Source: Candidatus Saccharibacteria bacterium UBA5145
Lineage (GTDB): Bacteria > Patescibacteriota > Saccharimonadia > Saccharimonadales > UBA4665
Length of the DNA stretch: 42,878 nt
Reading direction: 5' to 3'
Assembly: GCA_002413865.1 (NCBI GenBank)
Contig: DHXX01000010.1
Location: forward strand, 26,172-69,049
The notes under the pieces were generated by a model. The model was not told where the DNA came from, made no database searches, and worked only from the letters and a program-made list of their open reading frames with translations. Below are positions 17,441 to 24,615 of the stretch, one piece after another; the stretch's first letter is position 1; the number at the start of each line of letters is the position of its first letter. A program made the position numbers and the translations under genes.

Positions 17441-18010
17441 GTGGCTTTCGAAGATTATAAAACTAAAGACTCGGTCGTTATCGTCTACACCGGCGACGGC
17501 AAGGGTAAAACCAGCGCTGCTCTCGGGCTGATGACACGCGCCCTCGGCAACCGCTCAAAGGTCGCCTTTATCCAGTTCATCAAATACTGGGGGGTCGGCG
17601 AACACGTCTTCATCCGCGACATCATGCCCATCTATCAAGACGACCTCTATTTTTATAAAGGCGGCAAAGGCTTCTACAAGGCCGGCGAGTTGAGCCCGCC
17701 AGACATTAGCGAGGACCAACACAAACAAGCCGCCCAAGCGACCTACGACGAAGCCCTCGCGGCGGCTGCCAGTGGCGACTACGACCTGGTCATTTGCGAT
17801 GAAATCAACAACGCCGTCCATGACGGTCTCTTGAGCGTTGAACAGATGGCTAAATTACTGGACAGTCGGGCGCCCGCGACAAGCCTGTGCTTGACCGGTC
17901 GCAATTTTCCGATTGAGCTCATCGACAAAGTCGACATTGCCACCGAAATGAAGAAAATCAAACACCACTTCGACGATAAATTCCTGGCCAATAAAGGCAT
18001 CGATTTTTAG
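17441..18010 (+). CDS. cobO: cob(I)alamin / cobyrinic acid a,c-diamide adenosyltransferase (CobO/BtuR family)
   Basis: A 189-residue P-loop enzyme that adenosylates the cobalt of corrinoids using ATP. The nucleotide loop is YTGDGKGKTSAALGLM near residue 12, followed by VAFIQFIKYWGVGEH, the Walker B-like DLVICDEINNAVHDGLL near residue 115 and CLTGRNFP near residue 150. The length fits the family. No other cobalamin gene or B12-dependent enzyme is visible, so it may serve salvage or a related corrinoid, or be a relic. The GTG start is chosen because TATACT ends exactly 6 nt before it. Confidence 0.9.
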   Translation: MAFEDYKTKDSVVIVYTGDGKGKTSAALGLMTRALGNRSKVAFIQFIKYWGVGEHVFIRDIMPIYQDDLYFYKGGKGFYKAGELSPPDISEDQHKQAAQATYDEALAAAASGDYDLVICDEINNAVHDGLLSVEQMAKLLDSRAPATSLCLTGRNFPIELIDKVDIATEMKKIKHHFDDKFLANKGIDF

Positions 18011-18089
18011 CGGCCTCAGCCTTTCTGCAAATTTCATATTGTTTTTTGAAGGCAATCAACTACAATGCCATTAATTAAGGTAGTCCCTG

Positions 18090-18623
18090 ATGAGTCAAGA
18101 ATTCTCCGCTTTTAGCTCCGTTTCACCGTTCGACCCTAGCAACGCGTCCCGGTCGCAACTCGCCGGACGAACCGTGCAAACCACTTCTCCAAGCGTTTTA
18201 CCGGCGTTTGGCCCCCACGGCCCCACCGGCCAAACTGCACCCGACAAGGCGCCTTTTTCACCAGAACAACAATTACGCGCCATCACCGAGTTCATCGATG
18301 ATACCTCGCGCTTATCGGCCACCCAGTTGCAGTGGCTGGCCTTCATGGAACACTGGGTTGAGCCGACAAAATACCACGACCTCGATGAACGCATCGAAGC
18401 AACGATTGATCTGAACATGCAGATCTTGGCTGAAGCCGTCATGGAGCTGACCCGGCAGGGTAAGCCGCTCAAAATCGGCCACCCCCAAACCGGACAGTCG
18501 GTCCCCGTCATCGGCATGAGCTACTCAACCGAGCAACTCGGCTACCAAGTGGCCATCCCCGGAACGGCCGCGACCGCACCGACCTTTATGCCCCTATTTA
18601 CCAGCGACCAGCTACACTTGTAA
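18090..18623 (+). CDS. hypothetical protein, 177 aa
   Basis: I do not recognise this protein. The first ~60 residues are rich in Ser, Pro, Thr and Gly and probably disordered. A more structured part follows from SPEQQLRAITEFIDDTSRLS. The end contains a repeated pattern of short hydrophobic strands. No signal peptide or membrane helix is seen. The promoter hexamer TACAAT lies 27 nt upstream, with an AAGG at moderate distance, so this one may carry a leader. Confidence 0.6.
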   Translation: MSQEFSAFSSVSPFDPSNASRSQLAGRTVQTTSPSVLPAFGPHGPTGQTAPDKAPFSPEQQLRAITEFIDDTSRLSATQLQWLAFMEHWVEPTKYHDLDERIEATIDLNMQILAEAVMELTRQGKPLKIGHPQTGQSVPVIGMSYSTEQLGYQVAIPGTAATAPTFMPLFTSDQLHL

Positions 18624-18672
18624 GCGTCCAGACCGCTATTATTGAACGATCTTTGCTACAATGACCTCTACG

Positions 18673-19188
18673 ATGACAAGACCAAAACTTTATCTCTTTG
18701 TGGGCTACCCCGGGGCCGGCAAAACGACAGCCTCAAAAATTATCGCCCAGCACACCGGCGCGACCCACCTCTGGGCCGACCACGTCCGGGGCAAGATGTT
18801 TGAACGGCCACTTCACTCCGTCGACGAGAGTCATCAATTGTACGAACGCCTCAACCAGCGAACCGCCGAGCTATTGGCGGCCGGCCAAAGCGTCATTTAC
18901 GACACCAACTTTAATTTCAAAAATGACCGCCGAGCGATGCGCGAAGTCGCGGCCGTCCACAATGCCGAAACCGTTCTGATTTGGATCACAACGCCCCTGG
19001 CGATTGCGCGCCAGCGAGCAATCAGTCCGCCCGGAGACACCGGTACGCGCGTTCTCGGCGCCATGACGGGGGCCGAATTCGACGCCATCGTCGCCAAGCT
19101 CGAGCCGCCGACCAAAGATGAAAATCCCATTAAAATTGATGGCGCCAAACTTGACATAACCTCACTGTCACGTCACCTTAGTCTGTAG
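18673..19188 (+). CDS. P-loop kinase / AAA_33-type ATP-binding protein
   Basis: A 171-residue predicted kinase of the AAA_33 / zeta-toxin-like P-loop group. The Walker A motif GYPGAGKTTASKII lies near residue 10. DTNFNFKNDRRAMREVA near residue 80 resembles the substrate-binding segment of polynucleotide and small-molecule kinases, and WITTPLAIARQRAI fits the lid region. The substrate is unknown. I start at ATG 18673 rather than ATG 18661, because TACAAT (18657-18662) overlaps the upstream ATG. The next gene begins one base after its stop, so the two are co-transcribed. Confidence 0.8.
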   Translation: MTRPKLYLFVGYPGAGKTTASKIIAQHTGATHLWADHVRGKMFERPLHSVDESHQLYERLNQRTAELLAAGQSVIYDTNFNFKNDRRAMREVAAVHNAETVLIWITTPLAIARQRAISPPGDTGTRVLGAMTGAEFDAIVAKLEPPTKDENPIKIDGAKLDITSLSRHLSL

Positions 19189-19189
19189 T

Positions 19190-19768
19190 ATGAAACACGT
19201 CCTGCACCGCCGACGACGGCCAATTGTCGCCAGCCTTATTCTGCTCGCCAGCGGCTTTGTCTACTTGCAACAACACGGTAGTTTTGGCGCCGCCGCCAGT
19301 CTGATCCAGACCACTCAACCGGGGCTGTACACCGTGCAAAGTTTTGTCGACGGCGACACGATCGCGGTTAGTATGAACGGGCAAATCGAGAAGATTCGCT
19401 TCATTGGCGTCGACACGCCCGAAACCCACAAACCAAACACGCCCGTGCAGTGTTATGGACCGGCCGCCTCTAATTTTACGAAGGCCACCATCGGCCAGCG
19501 GTCGATTCGGCTCGTCTCCGACAGTCTGAGCACCGATCGTGATCGCTACAACCGGTTGTTACGCTACGTCTACCTGACAGACGGGACACTCGTCAACGAG
19601 CAATTAATCCTTAACGGCTATGGCTTTTACTACCCTTATTTTCCATTCACTAAATCGGGGCAATTCGCCAGCGCCGAAGCCCGGGCCCAATCGAACCATG
19701 TCGGCTTGTGGGCGCACTGTCAGCCGACACCGACCGACCAAGGCGGCTTTGTCTCCAACCCCCAATAA
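19190..19768 (+). CDS. membrane-anchored or secreted thermonuclease (SNase family)
   Basis: A 192-residue staphylococcal-nuclease-like protein, a calcium-dependent phosphodiesterase. An N-terminal hydrophobic segment (IVASLILLASGFVYL) after a run of arginines is a signal peptide or anchor, so it acts outside the membrane. The core has VQSFVDGDTIAV near residue 46, IRFIGVDTPETHKP near 63 (catalytic Arg, Asp, Glu), and RYNRLLRYVYL near 118 with the second arginine. Two cysteines (in VQCYGP and AHCQP) could bond. For a host-associated, nucleotide-auxotrophic cell it could degrade external DNA for salvage; that role is inferred. It is coupled to the kinase upstream. Confidence 0.9.
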   Translation: MKHVLHRRRRPIVASLILLASGFVYLQQHGSFGAAASLIQTTQPGLYTVQSFVDGDTIAVSMNGQIEKIRFIGVDTPETHKPNTPVQCYGPAASNFTKATIGQRSIRLVSDSLSTDRDRYNRLLRYVYLTDGTLVNEQLILNGYGFYYPYFPFTKSGQFASAEARAQSNHVGLWAHCQPTPTDQGGFVSNPQ

Positions 19769-19826
19769 AAGGTCGGTCAAATGGTGTTATCCCACCGATT
19801 AATTACTGGACTTTTTATTTGTCGCC

Positions 19827-20046
19827 GTCATCCCAGCGCAGGCTGGGACTTAAGTCAAAAATAGAATCCTTATTGATTGGATCCCAAATCAAGTTTGGGA
19901 TGACAAAGTACGCCGTCATCCTGAGCCGCAGGCGAAGGATCTCACCCGAACGAATCTCTAGCGCAGTTTCTTCGCCTTCGGCTCAGAATGACAGCATGTG
20001 CGCATTAAACGTCCGCGCCGTCATCCTGAAACTAGTTCAGGATGAC
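19827..20046. repeat. cluster of four different dispersed palindromes
   Basis: The 307-bp gap between the nuclease and glycosyltransferase genes is filled by palindromic repeats: a CCCAGC/GCTGGG copy (19827-19849), a TCCCAAA/TTTGGGA copy (19875-19904), a long one bounded by GTCATCCTGAGCCG... and ...CGGCTCAGAATGAC (19913-19993), and a perfect 11-bp stem GTCATCCTGAA/TTCAGGATGAC with a 5-nt loop (20020-20046). All share the GTCATCC/GGATGAC outer end. No gene is present. Confidence 0.85.
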
Positions 20047-20076
20047 GAGAGGGAAGTCCGACTCTTTGTCATAAAG

Positions 20077-20922
20077 CTAGTCGACGAAGGTGGCAGGGTT
20101 GACGCGCCCGATTTCGGCCGTCGAAGTCAAGAATTTCGTCAACGACATTCGCTCGGTAACCGGATCGTAGGCCCGATAAATCAGTTTGATAGGCCAGTAA
20201 AACCAAAGGACCAGCCAAATAACCGAATACATGTGTCGTTGGCAGTGCAGGCCATGAAGGGCGTAGGTTTTAGGGCTCAGCCAGGCGTAATGCCAAAAAT
20301 CAATCATCGTCGAATCAAACCGCCGCAGCGACAGCGTCGCCTGTAAATTTTTATTAAAGACCACTTTTAGGTTAGCCCGGTGGACATGAATCGCCAGATC
20401 AAAATCTTCGTGCAAGCCGCCATTGTCACAGACTTTGCTCCTGGTTTTGCGCCAGGCGCTGCGCCGCAGACCCATATTGGCGCCTTGCAAAAAGACGTTA
20501 TCGCCCATCCCGCGGGCGATGCGTTGGCGGAAGTAGAGTTCGAGCCGGCCAACTTGGTCCTGCCAAGGTAGATCGTGATAGGTAATCGCCCCTGAAACGG
20601 CCGAAATTCTAGTGTCGGCAAAAATAGCCTGCAATTGGGCGACCCAATCGCGGGCAATGACGGTATCGGCGTCAATCCGACCGATGATGTCGCCACGGGC
20701 CGCATTAAAGCCGCGGTTGCGGGCGTGAACCACCCCTTGGCGCTTTTCGCGCATGATTGTCACGAAAGGGAAGCGCCGCGCCACGGCAATAGTGTCGTCA
20801 CTCGAGTTATTATCAACGACGATCACCTCTGTTGGCATAACAGTTTGCACGGCGATAGCCCGCAAACAAGCGTCCAAGCAAGCTGCCTCGTTGTATACTG
20901 GGATTACGATACTAACATTCAT
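20077..20922 (-). CDS. GT2-family glycosyltransferase
   Basis: A 281-residue GT-A fold glycosyltransferase. The opening VSIVIPVYNEAACLDACLRA and VIVDNNSSDDT are the nucleotide-sugar binding signatures. The GDIIGRIDADTVI segment near residue 90 carries the metal-binding DxD. A QGANMGLRRSAW segment and GGLHEDFDLAIHVH near residue 180 fit the acceptor and catalytic base region. A weakly hydrophobic stretch YSVIWLVLWFYWPIKLIYRA at residue ~235 may bind membrane. ATG 20922 is chosen over the TTG at 20925. TATAAT lies about 16 nt upstream on the minus strand, within the divergent gene. A role in cell-surface glycans is likely. Confidence 0.87.
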   Translation of the reverse strand: MNVSIVIPVYNEAACLDACLRAIAVQTVMPTEVIVVDNNSSDDTIAVARRFPFVTIMREKRQGVVHARNRGFNAARGDIIGRIDADTVIARDWVAQLQAIFADTRISAVSGAITYHDLPWQDQVGRLELYFRQRIARGMGDNVFLQGANMGLRRSAWRKTRSKVCDNGGLHEDFDLAIHVHRANLKVVFNKNLQATLSLRRFDSTMIDFWHYAWLSPKTYALHGLHCQRHMYSVIWLVLWFYWPIKLIYRAYDPVTERMSLTKFLTSTAEIGRVNPATFVD

Positions 20923-20935
20923 CAAAATCTGAATC

Positions 20936-20944
20936 TATTATATG
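20936..20944. promoter_or_regulatory. overlapping divergent -10 hexamers
   Basis: TATTAT on the plus strand (20936-20941) and TATAAT on the minus strand (20944-20939) overlap. The two start codons are only 19 bp apart, so the promoters probably compete. Confidence 0.45.
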
Positions 20945-22039
20945 GCAAAACGCTTTCGTTTGTACGATTATCCGCTAATAAAAAGCCTGGGACGACTGCC
21001 GCTGCGGTACTGGCAGAGAAGTTGGCGGCACAAAATTATCGCCGTTGTAGTATTGTCAGTTGCCGTTCTGGTGGGCGGCATGTACGGCATCGCCCAGTGG
21101 TATATCCAATCCGAAAAAAACCAACCGTTTCAGCTGGGCGTGAGCTTTATTCCCGATTACGCCCAAAGCTTAGGTCTGAATCCGCCGGAGACGCTCGACA
21201 ATTTGTTTAAAATCGGGGTGCGCCAAGTCCGTTTGGTCAGTTATTGGAGCGACGCCGAGCCGACGCCGGGGCAGTACGATTTTAGCCAGCTCGACTGGCA
21301 ATTCAGCAAAGCCGAGGCCGCCCACGCTCAAGTAGTCCTAACCGTCGGTTTACGCCAACCACGCTGGCCGGAGTGTCACGCGCCGGCCTGGGCCGCCAGC
21401 GAGCCCGTCCAAGTCTGGCAGCCCCAACTCGAAAACTACATGCGGGCCGTCGTTACTCGTTATCGGCATTCGCCAAGCCTGGAGAGTTATCAGCTCGAGA
21501 ACGAGTTCTTTTTGAAAGGTTTTGGCGCCTGCACCAACTTTGACCGGAGTCGGTTAGTCAGCGAATACAATCTGGTAAAAAACCTCGACCCGAGCCACCC
21601 GATCATAGTCGGCCGCAGCAATAACGCCCTCGGTTTCCCGGTCGGCCAGCCCCAACCCGACCTCTTCAGCATATCCGTCTACAAACGGGTCTGGGATGCC
21701 GGCGTCACTCACCGCTATCTCGAGTATCCGTTTCCAGCTTGGTTTTACGGCTACCTGGCCGGCGTGCAAAAAATAGTCAACCACCGCGATATGGTCCTCG
21801 GCGAGCTCCAAGCCGAAGCCTGGCCGCCGGACGGCAAAACGATACCCGAGACCAGCCTAGCCGAGCAAAACAAGTCGCTCGACGCTACCCGATTCAAAGA
21901 CCGCATCGCCTACGGCAAAGCCACCGGCATGCGCCAGGTCGACCTCTGGGGTGCCGAATACTGGTACTACCGCCTGACCGTCCTGCACGACCCGAGCCTC
22001 TGGAACGTCGCCCAGCAAGAATTCGCCGCCAAAAAATAA
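20942..22039 (+). CDS. membrane-anchored clan GH-A glycoside hydrolase (beta-galactosidase/cellulase-like)
   Basis: A 365-residue protein with a basic N-terminus and one transmembrane segment (IIAVVVLSVAVLVGGMYGIA, residues about 32-51), placing the catalytic domain outside. The rest is a TIM barrel: GVRQVRLVSYWSDAEPTPG resembles the entrance of GH42/GH5-type enzymes, SYQLENEFF near residue 186 supplies the likely acid/base glutamate and MVLGELQAEAW near residue 288 the likely nucleophile. Family members cleave beta-linked glycans; the substrate cannot be set. It could trim surface polymers, perhaps together with the divergent GT2 gene. Confidence 0.75.
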   Translation: MAKRFRLYDYPLIKSLGRLPLRYWQRSWRHKIIAVVVLSVAVLVGGMYGIAQWYIQSEKNQPFQLGVSFIPDYAQSLGLNPPETLDNLFKIGVRQVRLVSYWSDAEPTPGQYDFSQLDWQFSKAEAAHAQVVLTVGLRQPRWPECHAPAWAASEPVQVWQPQLENYMRAVVTRYRHSPSLESYQLENEFFLKGFGACTNFDRSRLVSEYNLVKNLDPSHPIIVGRSNNALGFPVGQPQPDLFSISVYKRVWDAGVTHRYLEYPFPAWFYGYLAGVQKIVNHRDMVLGELQAEAWPPDGKTIPETSLAEQNKSLDATRFKDRIAYGKATGMRQVDLWGAEYWYYRLTVLHDPSLWNVAQQEFAAKK

Positions 22040-22186
22040 GCGCTCAACCATCGTCCCCCCCGAATTTAACCCGCAGATTGTGTGAGAGGTCCGTCCTCTC
22101 ACATACCGCGATTTTGCCGATATTTAATTTTTAGTTAAGGTTTGCAGCCTATCGTTATGATAGTAATTCAAAATCGAAAGGTAGCT

Positions 22187-22363
22187 ATGGCCAAAAACGC
22201 AATTTCCGGGCACGGTCGAGTCGGTCGGATCAAGAGTCGAGTTCAGTCATTTAATCCGCTTACACGCCAATACGTCGAGAGTAACACCCTGACTGGGAAG
22301 TTCTTAAACGTTAAATCCGATGGCAAACCGTTCAAAGGCGTCCGCCGGCACAAAACGAAATAG
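22187..22363 (+). CDS. small basic conserved protein, 58 aa
   Basis: A very basic small protein containing HGRVGRIKSRVQSFNP and ending FLNVKSDGKPFKGVRRHK. I believe short proteins with a GRF(M/L)DVKSDGKPFKGVR-like end occur in many bacteria without a known role, but cannot verify this here. An AAAGG lies 5 nt before the ATG at 22187; an in-frame ATG further upstream overlaps the TATGAT promoter hexamer and is less likely. Net charge suggests nucleic-acid binding. Confidence 0.65.
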   Translation: MAKNAISGHGRVGRIKSRVQSFNPLTRQYVESNTLTGKFLNVKSDGKPFKGVRRHKTK

Positions 22364-22518
22364 AGTCAAAAAGTATCAGAAACGGGCAATTAGTAACTAG
22401 GGAGTAGGGATAAGCTTCCGTAGCCAAATCTATTTCCAATTTCCTACTTTCTACCTCCAGCTTAAGCGTTTAAGCGCGGCCTCTAGCCTTAACAGGGTTA
22501 ATCGGTCATACTACTGCC

Positions 22519-22980
22519 ATGGCAAAGAAGAAACCCACCCAGTCCAAGACCATCACTAACCGCCGCGCCCGGGCCGATTACGAGCTCGGTGATTCTTTAG
22601 TGGTGGGTTTGCAACTAACCGGGGCCGAGACCAAAAACTTACGTATGGGCCACGGCCAGTTGCGTGGCGCCTACGTGACTGTCAAAGACAACGAACTCTG
22701 GCTACTCAACGCCACCATCTCCGGCACCAACGGCATCCCCATGTCCGAGAGCGAACAAACGCGCACCCGCAAGCTGCTCGCTAAAAAACGCGAAGTCGCG
22801 GCCCTGATCGAGAGCAAGCAACAAGGTAAAACCATCGTCCCACTCGATATCCTAACCGGCGGCCGTTTTATCAAGTTGCGCATCGCCGTCGGGCGCGGTA
22901 AACGCCAGTATGATAAGCGCCAAACCCTCAAAGCCCGCGACGAGAAACGGGCTATCGACCAGGCCCTCAAAGCCCGTTAA
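22519..22980 (+). CDS. smpB: SsrA-binding protein SmpB
   Basis: A 153-residue SmpB, the protein partner of tmRNA in rescue of stalled ribosomes. Conserved segments are ITNRRARADYELGDSLVVGLQLTGAE near residue 11, KNLRMGHGQLRGAYVTVKDNELWLLNATI near 40, and the C-terminal GRGKRQYDKRQTLKARDEKR that enters the mRNA channel. The length is normal. CATACT ends 6 nt before the ATG. No tmRNA gene was recognised in the window. Confidence 0.96.
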   Translation: MAKKKPTQSKTITNRRARADYELGDSLVVGLQLTGAETKNLRMGHGQLRGAYVTVKDNELWLLNATISGTNGIPMSESEQTRTRKLLAKKREVAALIESKQQGKTIVPLDILTGGRFIKLRIAVGRGKRQYDKRQTLKARDEKRAIDQALKAR

Positions 22981-23006
22981 CCCCGCACTGTCACCCCAAC
23001 GTTTCC

Positions 23007-23038
23007 TGTCATCCCAGCGAAAGCTGGGACCCAGTCAA
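23007..23038 (+). repeat. left inverted repeat flanking the GIY-YIG gene
   Basis: A 32-nt sequence beginning TGTCATCCCAGCGAAAGC and ending GACCCAGTCAA. It is the exact reverse complement of 23386-23417 and belongs to the dispersed family at 6933 and 19827. Confidence 0.9.
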
Positions 23039-23098
23039 TATCCCGTGCGGAGCACACCATTTAAGAATTAATTAATTAGCAGTCACTATTATGTTGTC

Positions 23099-23371
23099 CT
23101 GCAACAGTATTTCGTCTACATCCTAGCCAGTCATCGCAACGGAACACTATATACCGGGATTACCAATAATTTGGCGCGTCGCGTCGACGAACATCGTTCA
23201 AAATCCTACTCAAGCTTCACGACAAAGTACCGTGTCACCGAACTAGTGCACTATGAAGCCTACAATCTAGCCGACGAAGCAATCAAGCGAGAGAAAGACA
23301 TTAAGGCCTGGAAACGGCTTTGGAAACTACAGTTAATCGAACAAACTAATCCGGGCTGGAATGATCTTTAG
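23099..23371 (+). CDS. single-domain GIY-YIG endonuclease-like protein
   Basis: A protein of about 90 residues related to the UvrC N-terminal nuclease and YhbQ-type single-domain GIY-YIG proteins. The core reads YFVYILASHRNGTLYTGITN, then LARRVDEHRS with the catalytic arginine, and AIKREKDIKAWKR with the metal-binding glutamate. The open frame begins after a stop at 23069-23071 and contains no ATG before the core. The best start is CTG at 23099, because TATTAT (23087-23092) ends 6 nt before it as for other leaderless genes; ATG 23091 is in another frame and closes after 11 codons. A 32-bp perfect inverted repeat encloses the gene. Confidence 0.75.
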   Translation: MQQYFVYILASHRNGTLYTGITNNLARRVDEHRSKSYSSFTTKYRVTELVHYEAYNLADEAIKREKDIKAWKRLWKLQLIEQTNPGWNDL

Positions 23372-23385
23372 AGCGGATTACTTGA

Positions 23386-23417
23386 TTGACTGGGTCCCAG
23401 CTTTCGCTGGGATGACA
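23386..23417 (-). repeat. right inverted repeat flanking the GIY-YIG gene
   Basis: A 32-nt exact reverse complement of 23007-23038, beginning 14 nt after the GIY-YIG stop codon. Confidence 0.9.
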
Positions 23418-23467
23418 AGCTCGAGGAGCGGGCTGCACAATCCGTCCACCTGTGTTCCTCGCAAGAG

Positions 23468-24196
23468 CTAACGATATTCAGGATTGGGGTTTTGGAAGTC
23501 AAAGCGCGCCCCCGCGTCCCACTCCTCGCGTTGGTTGCCGTAGGCCGGGACGCCACCAGCGTCCTTGATCATTTTGCCCAAGTGCATCAGGTTCCAGGTC
23601 ATGAAGGTGGTATTGCGGTTGGTAAAGTCATTTTCCGGGCCACCCGACCCCTCGTCCAAATAGCTCGGCCCCGGACCAATATCGCCGATCCAACCGGCGT
23701 CGGCTTGGGGCGGAATGGTATAGCCGAGGTGCTGCAGGCTGTACAAAATATTCATGGCACAGTGTTTGACGCCGTCTTCGTTACCGGTTATCAAGCAGCC
23801 GCCAACCTTGCCGTAATAACTGTATTGGCCCGCCCGGTTGAGCTGGCCCGATTGCGAGTATAAGCGCTCGATGACTCGCTTGGTGACCGAACTGTTGTCG
23901 CCCAGCCAAATCGGCCCGGCTATCACTAAAATATCGGCCGCCACGACTTTCTTATATATGTCTGGCCACTCGTCACTGACCCAACCTTGCTCGCGCATAT
24001 CGGGGTAGACGCCAGTGGCGATGTCATGGTCAATCGCCCTAATCACCTCAGTAGCCACGCCGTGCTGTTGCATAATCCGCGTACTGATATCAATCAAACC
24101 CTGGGTGTTGCTCACTTCGGGTGATTTTTTGAGCGTCGTGTTGAAGAACAAGGCCTTAAGGCCCGTAAAGTCATAGGTTGTAGGTTTTTCGGCCAT
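23468..24196 (-). CDS. flavodoxin-fold NAD(P)H-dependent oxidoreductase
   Basis: A 242-residue flavoprotein of the NADPH-dependent FMN reductase/flavodoxin family. The N-terminal part has LKALFFNTTLKKSPEVSNTQ, the phosphate-binding segment after the first strand, then ILVIAGPIWLGDNSSVTKRV near residue 95, typical of the FMN isoalloxazine site, and YYGKVGGCLITGNEDGVKHC near residue 130. It probably reduces quinones, azo or nitro compounds; the substrate is unknown. ATG 24196 is preferred because an AAGGAG lies 8 nt upstream; ATG 24202 would be only 2 nt from it. The gene is convergent with the GIY-YIG element. Confidence 0.83.
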   Translation of the reverse strand: MAEKPTTYDFTGLKALFFNTTLKKSPEVSNTQGLIDISTRIMQQHGVATEVIRAIDHDIATGVYPDMREQGWVSDEWPDIYKKVVAADILVIAGPIWLGDNSSVTKRVIERLYSQSGQLNRAGQYSYYGKVGGCLITGNEDGVKHCAMNILYSLQHLGYTIPPQADAGWIGDIGPGPSYLDEGSGGPENDFTNRNTTFMTWNLMHLGKMIKDAGGVPAYGNQREEWDAGARFDFQNPNPEYR

Positions 24197-24266
24197 AAAC
24201 ATTACTCCTTATCAGTCACTAATTAGTTCATAATAATCTACAGCTGGCGTCTGCACTGTTAAAGAG

Positions 24267-24295
24267 TTTACATAGGCCCTATAAACAGGTAGACT
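24267..24295 (+). promoter_or_regulatory. tRNA-Asn promoter
   Basis: TTTACA (24267-24272), a 17-nt spacer and TAGACT (24290-24295), with the tRNA starting 15 nt later. Confidence 0.7.
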
Positions 24296-24310
24296 TATTT
24301 GGATGAATAA

Positions 24311-24385
24311 TCCGGGGTAGCTCAGCGGTAGAGCGGGTGGCTGTTAACCACTAGGTCGAAGGTTCGAACCCTTTCCCCGGAGCCA
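24311..24385 (+). tRNA. tRNA-Asn (GUU), CCA encoded
   Basis: A complete cloverleaf: acceptor TCCGGGG (24311-24317) pairs with CCCCGGA (24375-24381), followed by discriminator G and encoded CCA (24383-24385). The anticodon stem GGTGG/CCACT encloses CTGTTAA with anticodon GTT. The T-stem GAAGG/CCTTT surrounds TTCGAAC. This gene is the left end of the cassette-like array; its T-loop and 3' end are echoed in every repeat downstream. Confidence 0.97.
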
Positions 24386-24571
24386 AGTAAAAACACTCAG
24401 GCGCAAGTCTGGGTGTTTTTATTTCGCCCGAGGAGTTCGAACCTTCGACCAGCCCAAGCCTGCTTGGGCGTAGGTCGAAGGTTCGGCGCAGCGAGGACGC
24501 GCGCAGGAGCTTGCTCGGAGCACGCCGCAGCGGAGAAGGGCACAGCCCGCTAGCCTTTCCCCGGAGCCAAG
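24386..24571 (+). repeat. element A: tRNA-3'-end-derived folded element
   Basis: Begins with the tRNA terminator, then an inverted copy of the tRNA T-arm region (24435-24450), a 7-bp hairpin GCCCAAG/CTTGGGC (24452-24469) and a direct T-arm copy (24473-24485) forming a 13-bp perfect stem with the inverted one. After ~68 nt it ends with an 18-nt exact copy of the tRNA 3' end (24554-24571, equal to 24370-24387). A related 180-bp element follows repeat R2 at 25388-25567. Confidence 0.85.
24388..24421 (+). terminator. tRNA-Asn terminator
   Basis: The stem AAAAACACTCAG/CTGGGTGTTTTT has an 8-nt loop and ends in T. The same hairpin with a G-to-A change stands after R2 at 25391-25422. Confidence 0.85.
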
Positions 24572-24585
24572 CTTAAGCACTATAC

Positions 24586-24608
24586 AAATACCACTTTTTG
24601 TGGTATTT
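24586..24608 (+). terminator. hairpin at the head of cassette 1
   Basis: AAATACCAC, five T, GTGGTATTT. It follows GCCAAGCTTAAG...ACTATAC, a lead-in shared with the hairpin after R3. The gene starts 8 nt later. Confidence 0.7.
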
Positions 24609-24615
24609 TAATTAT

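Noticed and set aside
19708..20346. Plus-strand ORF of 212 codons
   Set aside because: It runs through the palindromic repeats and antisense to the GT2 gene. No domain is visible.
22364..22518. tmRNA gene next to smpB
   Set aside because: No tRNA-Ala-like ends or tag reading frame were found; the gap contains a weak palindromic motif only.
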